Assembly: GCF_018332455.1 (NCBI RefSeq)
Contig: NZ_BOPZ01000009.1
Span: 1-64,000 of the forward strand
Direction of reading: 5' to 3'
Length of the DNA stretch: 64,000 bases
From: Clostridium polyendosporum
Lineage (GTDB): Bacteria; Bacillota; Clostridia; Clostridiales; Clostridiaceae
Shown here: positions 33,689 through 43,480 of the stretch, in pieces
Numbering within the stretch: position 1 is the first letter of the stretch
How the letters are laid out: each line of letters starts with the position of its first letter
Notes under the pieces: generated by a model
Database searches by the model: none
Seen by the model: the letters and a program-made list of their open reading frames with translations, nothing else
What the model was told of the DNA's origin: nothing
Translations under genes and position numbers: made by a program

Positions 33689-34849
33689 TTACTTTACTAT
33701 TTCTTTTAAATATTCAACGACTTTATAGGATCTTTCCTTTATAATTGGAATTACTTTTTCTAATTTTTCTCTTATTTCTTTTTCCTGTATTACCATTTCA
33801 TCAAATTTATTTATAAGTTTATCACTTTGAGATATCTCTTTTATTCCTAAAACTAACTTTTCTTCTCCAAATAAATCCATTGCTATTCCTTTAGATTTAA
33901 TACTATATCCTAATACCATTGTTGGTACACAACTTGAATATGCTGCTATTGTTGCATGAGTTCTTGCACCAATAAAAAATCTCATTCTAGCTATATATCC
34001 TTTATATTGTATAGAAGTTAAATTGTCTGGTAATATTATCATTCTTCCTGTATCCTTAAACTCTTTATAGTATTTATTAAGTAATTCAAAGTCATTATTT
34101 CCTGGTTCTATAACATGTGGTGTCAATGCTATAGTTAAATCTGTTACGTTTAATATATGTTTTATCAAATCTCTAAATGCTGTTTCAGACTCTTTATTTC
34201 TACTTGCTACCAAAGGACTGAAATTTAATCCCACCACATTCCCTTCTGTCCAACCTTTTGGTAATGGTAACTCTTCCTTTTCCATTGTAAATGCTGGATC
34301 TGCACATAACTTCACATTATTTAAACCTTTTTGTGTAAGCATATTATAAGTTAAACTTTCACGCGCTAATATTAAATCAAAAGCTTTTAAATCATCTAAT
34401 TTTCTGTGGGACATATCTTCTTCACCTATAGATGCACTCCATAAAACTAATTTTTTCCCTACCGCTTTTATTCTTTTATCTATTTCATACATCCAGTATT
34501 GTTCCCCATAACAGTAGGCATCTCCCCCTATAGACAAACATACATCCATTTCTTTTATATTATCTATAGTTTTTTTATACATTCTTCTTAATGCATATGA
34601 CTCATCTTTTAATACTTTTTGTAATACAGCAGATATTATATAGTGATATGAATACTTTTTTATATCTACACTTCTTCCATCTATTATTTTATCAACATTA
34701 TTTATCACTTTATCAGTTTCTGGTCTTAACGAGGCTACATAAACCATAGATTCTTTTATAGTGTCTTTAATAATTTTACTTGAGGATCTTACTATCGCTT
34801 CACATCCTCTATTTGAACTTCCACTGTGTCCAAACATCATTATATTCAT
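33689..34849 (-). CDS. Polysaccharide pyruvyl transferase family protein
   Basis: The 386-residue protein has the family pattern: MFGHSGSSNRGCEAIVRSS at the N terminus, SIGGDAYCYGEQ, then a GT-B-like C-terminal half with GARTHATIAAYSSCVPTMVL. Members such as CsaB and WcaK add pyruvate ketals from phosphoenolpyruvate to sugars; in Gram-positive walls, pyruvylated glycan anchors SLH-domain proteins. It lies three bases from the GT2 gene upstream, whose last codons form its ribosome site (AGGGGG). The pyruvylated sugar is unknown. Confidence 0.88.
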   Translation of the reverse strand: MNIMMFGHSGSSNRGCEAIVRSSSKIIKDTIKESMVYVASLRPETDKVINNVDKIIDGRSVDIKKYSYHYIISAVLQKVLKDESYALRRMYKKTIDNIKEMDVCLSIGGDAYCYGEQYWMYEIDKRIKAVGKKLVLWSASIGEEDMSHRKLDDLKAFDLILARESLTYNMLTQKGLNNVKLCADPAFTMEKEELPLPKGWTEGNVVGLNFSPLVASRNKESETAFRDLIKHILNVTDLTIALTPHVIEPGNNDFELLNKYYKEFKDTGRMIILPDNLTSIQYKGYIARMRFFIGARTHATIAAYSSCVPTMVLGYSIKSKGIAMDLFGEEKLVLGIKEISQSDKLINKFDEMVIQEKEIREKLEKVIPIIKERSYKVVEYLKEIVK

Positions 34850-34852
34850 TTC

Positions 34853-35890
34853 TTACCCCCTATTGTTTCTAATCTTACTATATCCCGTTATTAATACTAA
34901 ACCTACCATGAATCTATGCCTTAACATTACTAATAACATTTTCTCATACCATCCACTAGTGTTATATATATCATCCCAGTAAATATTTAAAGCCTCCTTT
35001 ACCTTCTCATGTTTAATCATATTTTTTACATATTTATATCTTTCAACAAACTTCATTGCAGAATCTGAATGGAGATAAATATATGCATAACTTTTTACAT
35101 AGTTTAAAAACTTTACTGCTTTTAATTTCTTTATGATCTTCTCATCAATATTCCACTTTTCAGTTTCTTTAATGTTATTTTCATATATATTTAATGCTTG
35201 TCTAAAATAATCTTTTCTTAATATATCATGAGTTGCACTGCCTTTAACTTCTCTGTAATAATAACCAGTATAATTTATATAAAGCATTGTACGTATATAA
35301 GTAAAAAATCTTAAGTTAAATACATGATCTTCACCTAATTCAACTCCATTAGGAAAAAATATATTGTATTTTTTTATAATTTCATTTTTATATAGTTTTG
35401 TGCAAACAGTATTTAAATTTTCTTCTTTTATAAAGTAAGGCAATACTTGTTCATCAATTTCTTTTCTTTTCATAACTGTATCTCGTGAAAATGGATATTC
35501 AATTATACTTTTTATGCCTTCAAGTTCTGATTCAAAATTAGAAACTACTACATCACAACTGTTAACTTTAGCTGAGTTGTATAGTATTTCATACATGTCT
35601 GGCTCTATCCAATCATCAGCATCCATAAAACCTATATACTCACCTGCTGCAACTTTTAATCCTTCATTTCTTGCAGCACTTACTCCTCTATTTTGTTGAC
35701 TTATAATTTTTATACGTCTGTCCTTTTTACAATATTGTTCTAGTATTTCATAGCTTTTATCTACAGAACCATCATTAACAAATATGAATTCACATTCTCT
35801 TATTGTTTGACATAAAAGAGATTCTACAGCTTGTGAAAGATATTTTTCACTATTATAAACAGGCATTATTACACTTACTTTTATACACAT
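34853..35890 (-). CDS. Glycosyltransferase family 2
   Basis: The 345-residue GT-A enzyme has VSVIMPVYNSEKYLSQAVES at the start, FVNDGSVDKS and the DxD-type YIGFMDADDWIEPDMYE. An EDHVFNLRFF segment later corresponds to the catalytic base region (ED). The C-terminal part is helical and amphipathic, as in capsule GT2 enzymes that bind the membrane. It uses a nucleotide sugar to extend the lipid-linked unit. It lies 36 bases downstream of the Wzt gene. Confidence 0.9.
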   Translation of the reverse strand: MCIKVSVIMPVYNSEKYLSQAVESLLCQTIRECEFIFVNDGSVDKSYEILEQYCKKDRRIKIISQQNRGVSAARNEGLKVAAGEYIGFMDADDWIEPDMYEILYNSAKVNSCDVVVSNFESELEGIKSIIEYPFSRDTVMKRKEIDEQVLPYFIKEENLNTVCTKLYKNEIIKKYNIFFPNGVELGEDHVFNLRFFTYIRTMLYINYTGYYYREVKGSATHDILRKDYFRQALNIYENNIKETEKWNIDEKIIKKLKAVKFLNYVKSYAYIYLHSDSAMKFVERYKYVKNMIKHEKVKEALNIYWDDIYNTSGWYEKMLLVMLRHRFMVGLVLITGYSKIRNNRG

Positions 35891-35926
35891 TTAAATTTCT
35901 CCTCTGAAATTTTTAAGCATACTTAT

Positions 35927-37186
35927 TTAATTCTGTACAATTATCTCTGGCAACTTTACATGTCCCCACCAACGATGGAGCCATGTTATATTATTGTTAA
36001 AACTTGGAGTTTCAACTGTTTCAAAGGAAAATGCTGATATTACTTTATCAAGATTTTCATATGTTCCAAATTCATTTACATTATAAAGAGCAATATTTAC
36101 TTGATATTTACCAGGAGCAAGATTATTAACATTTAACGTGAAAGTATTTTCTATAATCTGATCACTTAAAGCACTAGCAAATGACTTTGAATTTGTCATA
36201 CCAGCCGGCGTATTATCAGCATAAATAACTTCCATTCTCATACAAACCTCTTTTATATCACGATTAGCACGCCAACGAAGCTTTAATTTCATAGTTTCAT
36301 CACTCTTGAATATACAGTCCTCTTTATCAAGGAGTTCAACATCTAGCATAGTAACATAATTATTAACGTTATATGGTCTTTTCATTTCTTCAAGGTTTGT
36401 GTATATCTGCATATTACGGTTATTTTCCATATAGATTTTTATTGCGTCATCTACAGCACCATCGTATTTGACTTGTCCATAATCCATTACGATTGCTCTG
36501 TTACACAACTGCTGAACTGTAGCCATACTGTGACTAACATATAGAACAGTTCGTCCTTCACCTGATACCTCACTCATTTTTCCAAGGCATTTTTGTTGAA
36601 ACTTCATATCTCCTACTGCCAAAACTTCATCAACAATCAATATATCAGGATCAAGATGAGCGGCAACCGCAAAAGCAAGTCTAACATACATACCACTAGA
36701 ATATCGTTTTACAGGTGTATCAAGAAATTGACCTATTTCTGAGAATTCAACAATATCATTAAACTTACGATTAATCTCAGTACGTGTCATTCCAAGTATT
36801 GCACCATTAAGATATATATTTTCTCTTCCAGTAAGTTCTGGATGAAATCCTGTTCCTACTTCTAATAATGATGAAACTCTTCCCTTAATTTCGATACTGC
36901 CTTCTGTTGGCGCAGTTATTCTGGAAAATACTTTTAGAAGCGTAGATTTTCCCGCCCCGTTATGTCCAATAATTCCAATACGATCTCCCTTATTAACATC
37001 AAAGCTTACATTTTTAAGAGCCCAAAACTCTTCTGTTTTTGAATGAGAAATATTATTTCTTTTGGTGAAAAGGCTTTTAAAAGAATTAGAGATAAGTCCA
37101 GAAAAAGTATCCTCCTTTAGAGAATTATTATTTATAAGGCTGTACTTTTTTCCGAGATTTGACACACGTATAATTGAATTACTCAT
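35927..37186 (-). CDS. Polysaccharide ABC exporter ATPase (Wzt/TagH) with C-terminal glycan-binding domain
   Basis: The 419-residue protein has an ATPase domain (about 1-250) with Walker A GHNGAGKSTLLKVF, signature YSSGMYVRLAFAVAA and Walker B ILIVDEVLAVGD. An additional 150-residue beta-rich domain follows, as in Wzt proteins that recognise the end of their own polysaccharide before export. The membrane partner is the next gene upstream (37208-38026), 21 bases away. A dedicated C-terminal domain implies the exporter is matched to a particular terminal sugar or modification. Confidence 0.92.
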   Translation of the reverse strand: MSNSIIRVSNLGKKYSLINNNSLKEDTFSGLISNSFKSLFTKRNNISHSKTEEFWALKNVSFDVNKGDRIGIIGHNGAGKSTLLKVFSRITAPTEGSIEIKGRVSSLLEVGTGFHPELTGRENIYLNGAILGMTRTEINRKFNDIVEFSEIGQFLDTPVKRYSSGMYVRLAFAVAAHLDPDILIVDEVLAVGDMKFQQKCLGKMSEVSGEGRTVLYVSHSMATVQQLCNRAIVMDYGQVKYDGAVDDAIKIYMENNRNMQIYTNLEEMKRPYNVNNYVTMLDVELLDKEDCIFKSDETMKLKLRWRANRDIKEVCMRMEVIYADNTPAGMTNSKSFASALSDQIIENTFTLNVNNLAPGKYQVNIALYNVNEFGTYENLDKVISAFSFETVETPSFNNNITWLHRWWGHVKLPEIIVQN

Positions 37187-37207
37187 AGTATTATTCCTTT
37201 CTCAACT

Positions 37208-38026
37208 TTAAATAATATCAGCAAATGATTGTTCAAATTTGTTAAAGAAACGTACTCCAAGAAATAATAAAATTACACTTACAATAGCAGATATAAATAT
37301 TGATGGTAGATATAATTCAGCATAAGGTATAAAACACCAACGAAATCCATCAATAACACCGACCAATGGATTTAAAGAATATAGCAATTTAAACTTTTCT
37401 GGAATAACATTACTTGAATATCCTACTGGGGATATATACATGCCAAACTGTACAATAAAGGGTACTATATATTTTATATCACGATACTTTACGTTCATTG
37501 TTGCAACAAATAAGCCTGCTCCTAATGTAATGCAAAAAGCCATAATAAAAAATATTGGCATTAATAAAAAACGAATGGGAGGCATATATCTGTACCCTAT
37601 CATCATTACAAGTAAAATTGCTAACGAAACTATTGCGTCTATAAAGGATGTAACAACTGCGCTTGTAGGTAAAGCTAAGCGAGGAAAATAAACTTTGGTT
37701 AGTAGATTACTGTTGCCGATAAGACTATTAGCGGTATTGGCAAATCCACTAGAAAAAAGATACCAAGGTATCATAGCTGAATACACTAATATTGGATATG
37801 GAACTCCATTTGATGGAAGCTTTGCTACGTTGCCAAAAATAAAGGTCATTATCAACATGGATAAAAGAGGTTGTATTATTGCCCAAAACACTCCCAATAC
37901 AGTTTGTTTATACCTTACAACAATATCTTTCCATGCAAGATAATAGAATACTTCGCGATATTTCCACAACTCTTTCAATTTTTGTCCTTTCATAGTTTTT
38001 CCACTTATAACTGTAATATCATTCAT
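37208..38026 (-). CDS. Polysaccharide ABC exporter permease (Wzm/TagG)
   Basis: The 272-residue protein has six membrane helices and the family's cytoplasmic start: LKELWKYREVFYYLAWKDIV followed by RYKQTVLGVFWAIIQPLLSM. ATG at 38026 is used because AAAGGA precedes it by about eight bases and the length then matches other Wzm proteins; the frame is open upstream to 38104. With the Wzt-like ATPase it moves lipid-linked glycan across the membrane. The presence of an EpsG-type polymerase in the same operon is unusual for ABC-dependent export. Confidence 0.92.
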   Translation of the reverse strand: MNDITVISGKTMKGQKLKELWKYREVFYYLAWKDIVVRYKQTVLGVFWAIIQPLLSMLIMTFIFGNVAKLPSNGVPYPILVYSAMIPWYLFSSGFANTANSLIGNSNLLTKVYFPRLALPTSAVVTSFIDAIVSLAILLVMMIGYRYMPPIRFLLMPIFFIMAFCITLGAGLFVATMNVKYRDIKYIVPFIVQFGMYISPVGYSSNVIPEKFKLLYSLNPLVGVIDGFRWCFIPYAELYLPSIFISAIVSVILLFLGVRFFNKFEQSFADII

Positions 38027-38172
38027 AATCACTAGTCCTTTCTTTTTATTATATTTACTTAAATCTTTTTCTAGTTTTAACTTATATGATTTCTTACTCT
38101 TCACTTATGCAAGGACTTTATGATCTAATAACTTTTTATATTTTTATAAATTATGATTATGCGTATTTTAAG

Positions 38173-38781
38173 TTAAAATTGCAAAATTTCATTATTTCTT
38201 TTATTAAAGAATACAGAGTTTTCAGGAACATCACCTTTAACTATACTACCGGCTGCTATTACTGCGTTATCACCTATTTTAGTATTTCTTAAAATAACAA
38301 CATTAGAACCAATCCATACATTTTCACCAATAACTACTTCTCCTTTAATAAGCCTATCTGTGCCTATTGCCTTATAGTTATGGTCGTGATCGTAAATACA
38401 TACATTCTGTCCAATTTTCGTATAATTTCCAATTGATATTTTCTTTACACAATTAATATTACAATTATCATTAATAAAAACTTTTTCACCAATTATTAAC
38501 TCACAATCAAAATCTAATCGTATTGTGGCATTTTTTCTTATAAAAGCAAATTTATTAATAATTATCTTTGATTTTTTATTAAAAACGTCAAATCTACTTC
38601 TTTGCCCTAGAAAGAAAACTGATGCTTTAATATTTTTTAAATATAAAAGTCTATAAAACATTCCCCTAAGTATTGCAAAGAAATTTGAAAAATATATCAT
38701 AAAAAAATAATAAAATCCTCTTTGCTTACATTCGTTGTATAGACTCTTAATAAATTTACTAATTTTTTTTATTGTAATCAT
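38173..38781 (-). CDS. Hexapeptide-repeat acyltransferase
   Basis: The 202-residue protein has an amphipathic N-terminal third (GFYYFFMIYFSNFFAILRGM) and a left-handed beta-helix: FINDNCNINCVKKISIGNYT, KIGQNVCIYDHDHNYKAIGT and VVIGENVWIGSNVVILRNTK. The DHDH segment holds the catalytic-type His. It resembles WcaF/serine O-acetyltransferase-type enzymes and likely O-acetylates the glycan. The start has GGGGG upstream. A 150-base gap separates it from the Wzm gene, and a palindromic repeat lies upstream. Confidence 0.87.
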   Translation of the reverse strand: MITIKKISKFIKSLYNECKQRGFYYFFMIYFSNFFAILRGMFYRLLYLKNIKASVFFLGQRSRFDVFNKKSKIIINKFAFIRKNATIRLDFDCELIIGEKVFINDNCNINCVKKISIGNYTKIGQNVCIYDHDHNYKAIGTDRLIKGEVVIGENVWIGSNVVILRNTKIGDNAVIAAGSIVKGDVPENSVFFNKRNNEILQF

Positions 38782-38899
38782 TTAAATTCCCCCTGAAAGT
38801 TCTTAAATTTGCTTTCTTTACTATATTAACTTTCTAAGGTCTTAAGATTTATTTAATTAATAGTGTAAAAAGTTATATATATTAAATATTAGAGTTACA

Positions 38900-38998
38900 G
38901 GTGCACAGTTTCATAACTAAACATATAACTCAAAAAAAGGTATTGCATATCGAGACCATTTTCCTGAATTGATTAAAGCTTAAAGTTGTTTATCTTTA
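38900..38998 (-). repeat. Palindromic repeat, medium form, inside the polysaccharide locus
   Basis: On the minus strand it starts at the TAA stop codon of the GT4 gene (TAAAGATAAACAACTTTAAG), contains GGTCTCGATATGCAATACCT and ends AGTTATGAAACTGTGCACC. The element edge and the stop codon coincide. Confidence 0.75.
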
Positions 38999-40189
38999 TT
39001 CAATTAGATAATATAACTTCTCTATCTCACTACTATTACAATAATTCGAATTTATTGTATTGTATTGCAGAGTATTCCTTATTTCAGGATTATCAATCAA
39101 CTTTTTAATACCAGATACTATACCATCTACCCCTAAATCTGTAATGATACCATCAAATCCATCTTTCACCTGACTTATCGCTGTATTATAGTTCGTAAGT
39201 AAAACTGGTTTTCCTAATATTTGTGCCTCTGTAACAGTAACAGCCTTACCTTCATAACGAGATGGTTGAACATATATATCACAGGCTTTTACATAGGGGT
39301 AAGGATTTATTTTCTTACCTAGTAAAATAAAGTTATTCTCAACCTTTAAATTATTTATTAATTCCTTAATATTTTTTTCTTCATTTCCATATCCAACAAC
39401 ATACCAAACTATGTTATATCCCTCATCTAATAGTCGCCTACATGCCTTTACTGCATCATCAATTCCCTTTGCATATGCTAATCGCGCCACTGTAATTATA
39501 TTAATGTTGTTATTCTTAAATTTTAACTCACTAGTACAATTATCTTCAGCCATTTTTTTTATAAAATTAGTTGAAGATATATTCTCAATAACTACTGTCC
39601 GTTCCTCAAACTGCGGATATTTTTTTAAAAATGACAATCTACAACTTTCAGAAACAGCAACTATATAATCGAATCTTTCCCACATTTGTGCATCTATCTT
39701 ATTATCAATTTCAAGGTATGAATAATCTGTGTGTATCCAAGCAATCTTTTTTTTTGCATTAACTTTTTCACCTACAAAATAATGAGGCCATAAATAGCTA
39801 ATAGCAATATCGTATTTTTTTTCGATAGGAGGAAGTACTGGCAGAGCAAGCTTCCATGCAAGCTGCATAGGGATAAGTCCTAATTCTTTAAATCCTTTAT
39901 ACATAGAAACAAGTTGTCCAATATATTTGGCTAAGAGTCTTGAAACTGCGGCTCTATACTGTCCTTCTTTAATAATCTCCAAAATTGACTTCCTAAACGT
40001 TGTATATTCAGGTATTTCTCTCAATAAATTTATTTCTTTAGGTAGCATTGGCATAAATTCACCCTGTTGTCTATATAGCATTAAATCAATATCATATTTA
40101 TCATAGTCAAAACTCTCTAGTAAACCGATAAGACTTCTTTCAACACCACCAATTGACATATCAAAAGAAGAAATAAGAATTTGCTTCAT
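38996..40189 (-). CDS. Glycosyltransferase family 4, third relative of the 31-33 kb pair
   Basis: The 397-residue GT-B enzyme has MSIGGVERSLIGLLESFDYD near its start, TVARLAYAKGIDDAVKACRR in the hinge and PSRYEGKAVTVTEAQILGKP at the donor site. The N-terminal architecture and the YDIDLML/LPKEINLL segments tie it to the two enzymes at 31202-33666. ATG at 40189 is used (GAGGTG eight bases upstream); an upstream ATG at 40207 has no site. Its TAA stop codon is the first triplet of a palindromic repeat. Confidence 0.87.
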   Translation of the reverse strand: MKQILISSFDMSIGGVERSLIGLLESFDYDKYDIDLMLYRQQGEFMPMLPKEINLLREIPEYTTFRKSILEIIKEGQYRAAVSRLLAKYIGQLVSMYKGFKELGLIPMQLAWKLALPVLPPIEKKYDIAISYLWPHYFVGEKVNAKKKIAWIHTDYSYLEIDNKIDAQMWERFDYIVAVSESCRLSFLKKYPQFEERTVVIENISSTNFIKKMAEDNCTSELKFKNNNINIITVARLAYAKGIDDAVKACRRLLDEGYNIVWYVVGYGNEEKNIKELINNLKVENNFILLGKKINPYPYVKACDIYVQPSRYEGKAVTVTEAQILGKPVLLTNYNTAISQVKDGFDGIITDLGVDGIVSGIKKLIDNPEIRNTLQYNTINSNYCNSSEIEKLYYLIE

Positions 40190-40246
40190 ATCAATCACCT
40201 CAACCATGTAAAATAAACTTTAAGTTGTATTGATGAAACATTTAAA

Positions 40247-41308
40247 TTATGAAACCAAAACATTCCTATAATAGTCATTCCATAAACTGACTTGATACCA
40301 ACTAAATATAAAATAAAATGTTATAATACCTGTATATAGTAGCATCTTTGTTTTCTTATCATAAAAGTGTACCAGTCTTGATATTAATATCAAATTATAT
40401 AGTTCAAAATAAATACACAACCTATAAAAATAAAGATATTGAGTACTAAATAACATAAATATACAGTTAAATAAAGACATGTAGATAAAGACACTGCTTT
40501 CAGGCCATTGATTTCTTACTTTATCTTTAACTAAATAAGCTAAGACAATAGGAACAAATGTAACGGAAAGTCTTATAAGATTTACCGATGAGGAATTGTT
40601 TGCCATATCACGACCATAGTTACTATACTGAGTAGTTTCTAGAAACTTCACAATGATTCCCAGCATAGGTCTAAATGCTACCACTAGCATTACTGAAATA
40701 AAAAATACTGCCCAAAAGGTCCTATTCCATACTTCTTTTCTAACCAAAAAGTATAATGGTAAGAATATTACTGCTGATCCATGAAGTGTTGATACTAAAA
40801 TTACAATAATAAAGTATGTTTTCCATTGATTATTAATAACATATCTAACTGCCCAAAAAAGTATAGCTGCAGCCATAGATTGCCTTATTCCATTCATTGT
40901 TACATAGTATAATACAGTTCCAAAATATAAGTAAATTCCTAATGCAAATGGTTTAGCATATTTGTATAACGCTAAAATAATAAATAGGTTAGTTATAAAA
41001 GCTGTAAAAAAAATAAGTATTTGCGGATTCCTTGATATTTTATTTAAAAGAATCATTATTAATGTAAAACCATAATCTTTACTATTGTCTAATAAATGTG
41101 GATTTACATTAATTAGTCTATATGTGTAAGTATAAGTTCCTGTATCACCAATACTATTAGGTGATCTAAATCCTGAGATAAGTATAATAATTGTTAAAAT
41201 AATAAACGTACTAAATCTAGATAATGTTAATGATCTATATTTATTGTTATTTACCATAAGGGCAAGTATGAAAACTATAAACATAGTTGTAAAATATACA
41301 TATTTCAT
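40247..41308 (-). CDS. EpsG-type polysaccharide polymerase (Wzy-like)
   Basis: The 353-residue membrane protein has about ten hydrophobic segments and the EpsG-type pattern: SGFRSPNSIGDTGTYTYTYR in the first loop and MNGIRQSMAAAILFWAVRYV in the middle. EpsG/Wzy proteins join repeat units outside the membrane. It lies between GT4 genes (34 and 39 bases from the neighbouring reading frames). No Wzx flippase gene is visible in the window, so delivery to this polymerase must use the ABC exporter or a flippase elsewhere. Confidence 0.82.
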   Translation of the reverse strand: MKYVYFTTMFIVFILALMVNNNKYRSLTLSRFSTFIILTIIILISGFRSPNSIGDTGTYTYTYRLINVNPHLLDNSKDYGFTLIMILLNKISRNPQILIFFTAFITNLFIILALYKYAKPFALGIYLYFGTVLYYVTMNGIRQSMAAAILFWAVRYVINNQWKTYFIIVILVSTLHGSAVIFLPLYFLVRKEVWNRTFWAVFFISVMLVVAFRPMLGIIVKFLETTQYSNYGRDMANNSSSVNLIRLSVTFVPIVLAYLVKDKVRNQWPESSVFIYMSLFNCIFMLFSTQYLYFYRLCIYFELYNLILISRLVHFYDKKTKMLLYTGIITFYFIFSWYQVSLWNDYYRNVLVS

Positions 41309-41341
41309 TTTTTTACCCTTCTCTAAAAGTATATTTTTATA

Positions 41342-42496
41342 TCAAATAGACAATTGATAAATATCAATTAACGTTTTTACAGTAGTGTCAAGATTATATC
41401 CATTTTTCAAAATTACACCAGTGGTGATTGAAGATGATATTCTTTTTGTTTTAGAACTATTTAATATTGCATTAAGCCAACTATCTAACTTAGCATTCAG
41501 ACTTAGCATATTTATAAGTCCTAATCCCATATCACACTCCTTTGGTATAGTGTCAGAGATAACGCAAGGTGTGCCTGCTGCTTGGGCTTCTATCAATACA
41601 ATGCCTAACCCTTCATATAGCGAAGGAAGTACAAAAACATCAAACATACGCATGTAAAGAGGTATATTAGTTTGTACTCCTAAAAATTTAACATGTTCAT
41701 TTAACTGTTTTTCTTCAATCATAGCTTCAATTTGTTTTTTAAGATCTCCTTGTCCAATTAATATGAGTTTAAAATCAACTTCCTTATCTCTTAAATACTC
41801 TGCCAACCTAACTAAAAAAATATGATTCTTCTGTTCACCAAATTTACCAACATGACCAATTACTAATGTATCTTCATTAATTCCTAATTTTTTACGCATG
41901 CTTCTTACCGCATTTAAGTCAATATATTTATAAGGAGTTAAATCTATAGCATTAGGTAATACCGTAAACATTTGTTTTCTTATCGACCTCTTTCCAAATA
42001 AAAACTTCCCAGCAGCTTTTGTACAAGAAACATTTTTATTAGAATTTAACTTAATTAAAACTCTCATAAAAGCAAAATAAATTTTTCTTATTAATATATG
42101 ACCATAGTCTCCCAAAGTGTTGTGAGAATGACAAATCCTTAGTTTAATTCCAGCTAATCGTGCAGCTAATAAGGCCAATCCTGAATTAAAAAGCGTATGG
42201 GCATGAACAGCATGATATGGACCATATTGCTTAATTACTCTATACAAATCTACTATAAACTTAAATAGATTTGTCTTTTTAGGAGATGGAACATAAAAGA
42301 TACGACCACCTAATGCTTTTATTTCATCATCATAATGACACTTAGCATCTGTAAATGAAATAAAATCAAATTGCACTTTGCTTTTATCAATTGTTCTATA
42401 AAGGTGCATTATCATCGTTTCAGCTCCCCCGGTATTCATACCTCCAGTAATTTGAAGAATTCTAGGTATTTTATCATCTTTATTATGTTTAATCAT
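41342..42496 (-). CDS. Glycosyltransferase family 4 (EpsF/CapM-like)
   Basis: The 384-residue GT-B enzyme begins with RILQITGGMNTGGAETMIMH and has VHAHTLFNSGLALLAARLAG, GHVGKFGEQKNHIFLVRLAE in the hinge and PSLYEGLGIVLIEAQAAGTP at the donor site. The N-terminal GGAETMIMHLYR pattern is characteristic of EpsF-type exopolysaccharide transferases. AAGGTGGTG precedes the ATG. It is next to the EpsG-type polymerase gene, as in eps operons of Bacilli. Confidence 0.9.
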   Translation of the reverse strand: MIKHNKDDKIPRILQITGGMNTGGAETMIMHLYRTIDKSKVQFDFISFTDAKCHYDDEIKALGGRIFYVPSPKKTNLFKFIVDLYRVIKQYGPYHAVHAHTLFNSGLALLAARLAGIKLRICHSHNTLGDYGHILIRKIYFAFMRVLIKLNSNKNVSCTKAAGKFLFGKRSIRKQMFTVLPNAIDLTPYKYIDLNAVRSMRKKLGINEDTLVIGHVGKFGEQKNHIFLVRLAEYLRDKEVDFKLILIGQGDLKKQIEAMIEEKQLNEHVKFLGVQTNIPLYMRMFDVFVLPSLYEGLGIVLIEAQAAGTPCVISDTIPKECDMGLGLINMLSLNAKLDSWLNAILNSSKTKRISSSITTGVILKNGYNLDTTVKTLIDIYQLSI

Positions 42497-42533
42497 TTAA
42501 ATTTCACCACCTTTTTGACAAATGTAAAATTGC

Positions 42534-43442
42534 TTACTGTAGTTTTAAATTTTTATAAACTTTTTTAGAAGTTTTTTTGATATAAAAATAAAGAATAGTA
42601 CCTAATGGAAGAGCTAACAATGTTGTAAATTTACACGGTGATTCTTTTAAAAAATTAATATTTTTAATCATCAAATTGCTTGATACATAATGTACACAAT
42701 TGCGAAACTTTTCCTTAAAATTTGGTGCTAATTTCATAGCAACTTTTCTAAAAACAATAAAACCCTTGGGGTTTTTCCTATATTGATTAAAAATATTTAA
42801 TGAAGACCCATCTTCAAGATATTCTACGTAACAAACTATTTCGTTCATTAATAAAAGTTCATACTCTTGATCAATCATGATATATTTATAACTTAAAGGA
42901 ACATATTTTTCTTCAGTAAAAATAGGATAAGAAGGATACTTTCTTGTTAATTCTGAACGATAAATTAGTTTTTTATCACCTTTAACATTAAATCTGGTAT
43001 AAAGTTCCCACAACTTTGAACTTCGAATTCCCTTTGGTAGAGCCGTTCCTAATATTGTCCCATTTCTTTTTGCATTAAGTGCTACAATACCTGCATACCT
43101 TTCATTTCCATTTAAATTCCAGAAGTTAATAATTTTTTCTACAGCATCATCTGCCATAAAATCATCAGAATCAATACAAACATTTAGTTCTGTATCAATA
43201 AGCCTATATGCAGCATTGTGTGCACCGTGCATACCTTGATTTTCTTGATAATAATAATGTATATCTACTATATTCTCGCTTCTCCACTTTTCAACTAATT
43301 CTTTTGTATTGTCTGTAGAACCATCATCTATTATTAGCCAAACAAAATCTTTACAAGTTTGACGTTTTAAACTTTCATAGCATAAATGTAGTGTATACCC
43401 TCTGTTATATGTTGGTGTAAATATTGTTAATTTGCGAAGCAT
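42534..43442 (-). CDS. Glycosyltransferase family 2
   Basis: The 302-residue GT-A enzyme has TIFTPTYNRGYTLHLCYESL, LIIDDGSTDNT, MHGAHNAAYR and the metal motif CIDSDDFMADDAVE. The C-terminal 40 residues are hydrophobic and basic, suggesting membrane contact. ATG at 43442 is preferred; a GTG at 43451 is two bases from the AAAGG site. It acts on the lipid-linked intermediate; sugar specificity is unknown. Confidence 0.88.
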   Translation of the reverse strand: MLRKLTIFTPTYNRGYTLHLCYESLKRQTCKDFVWLIIDDGSTDNTKELVEKWRSENIVDIHYYYQENQGMHGAHNAAYRLIDTELNVCIDSDDFMADDAVEKIINFWNLNGNERYAGIVALNAKRNGTILGTALPKGIRSSKLWELYTRFNVKGDKKLIYRSELTRKYPSYPIFTEEKYVPLSYKYIMIDQEYELLLMNEIVCYVEYLEDGSSLNIFNQYRKNPKGFIVFRKVAMKLAPNFKEKFRNCVHYVSSNLMIKNINFLKESPCKFTTLLALPLGTILYFYIKKTSKKVYKNLKLQ

Positions 43443-43480
43443 AATTATCACAACCTTTTAAGTTATTCAATTACAATTAT

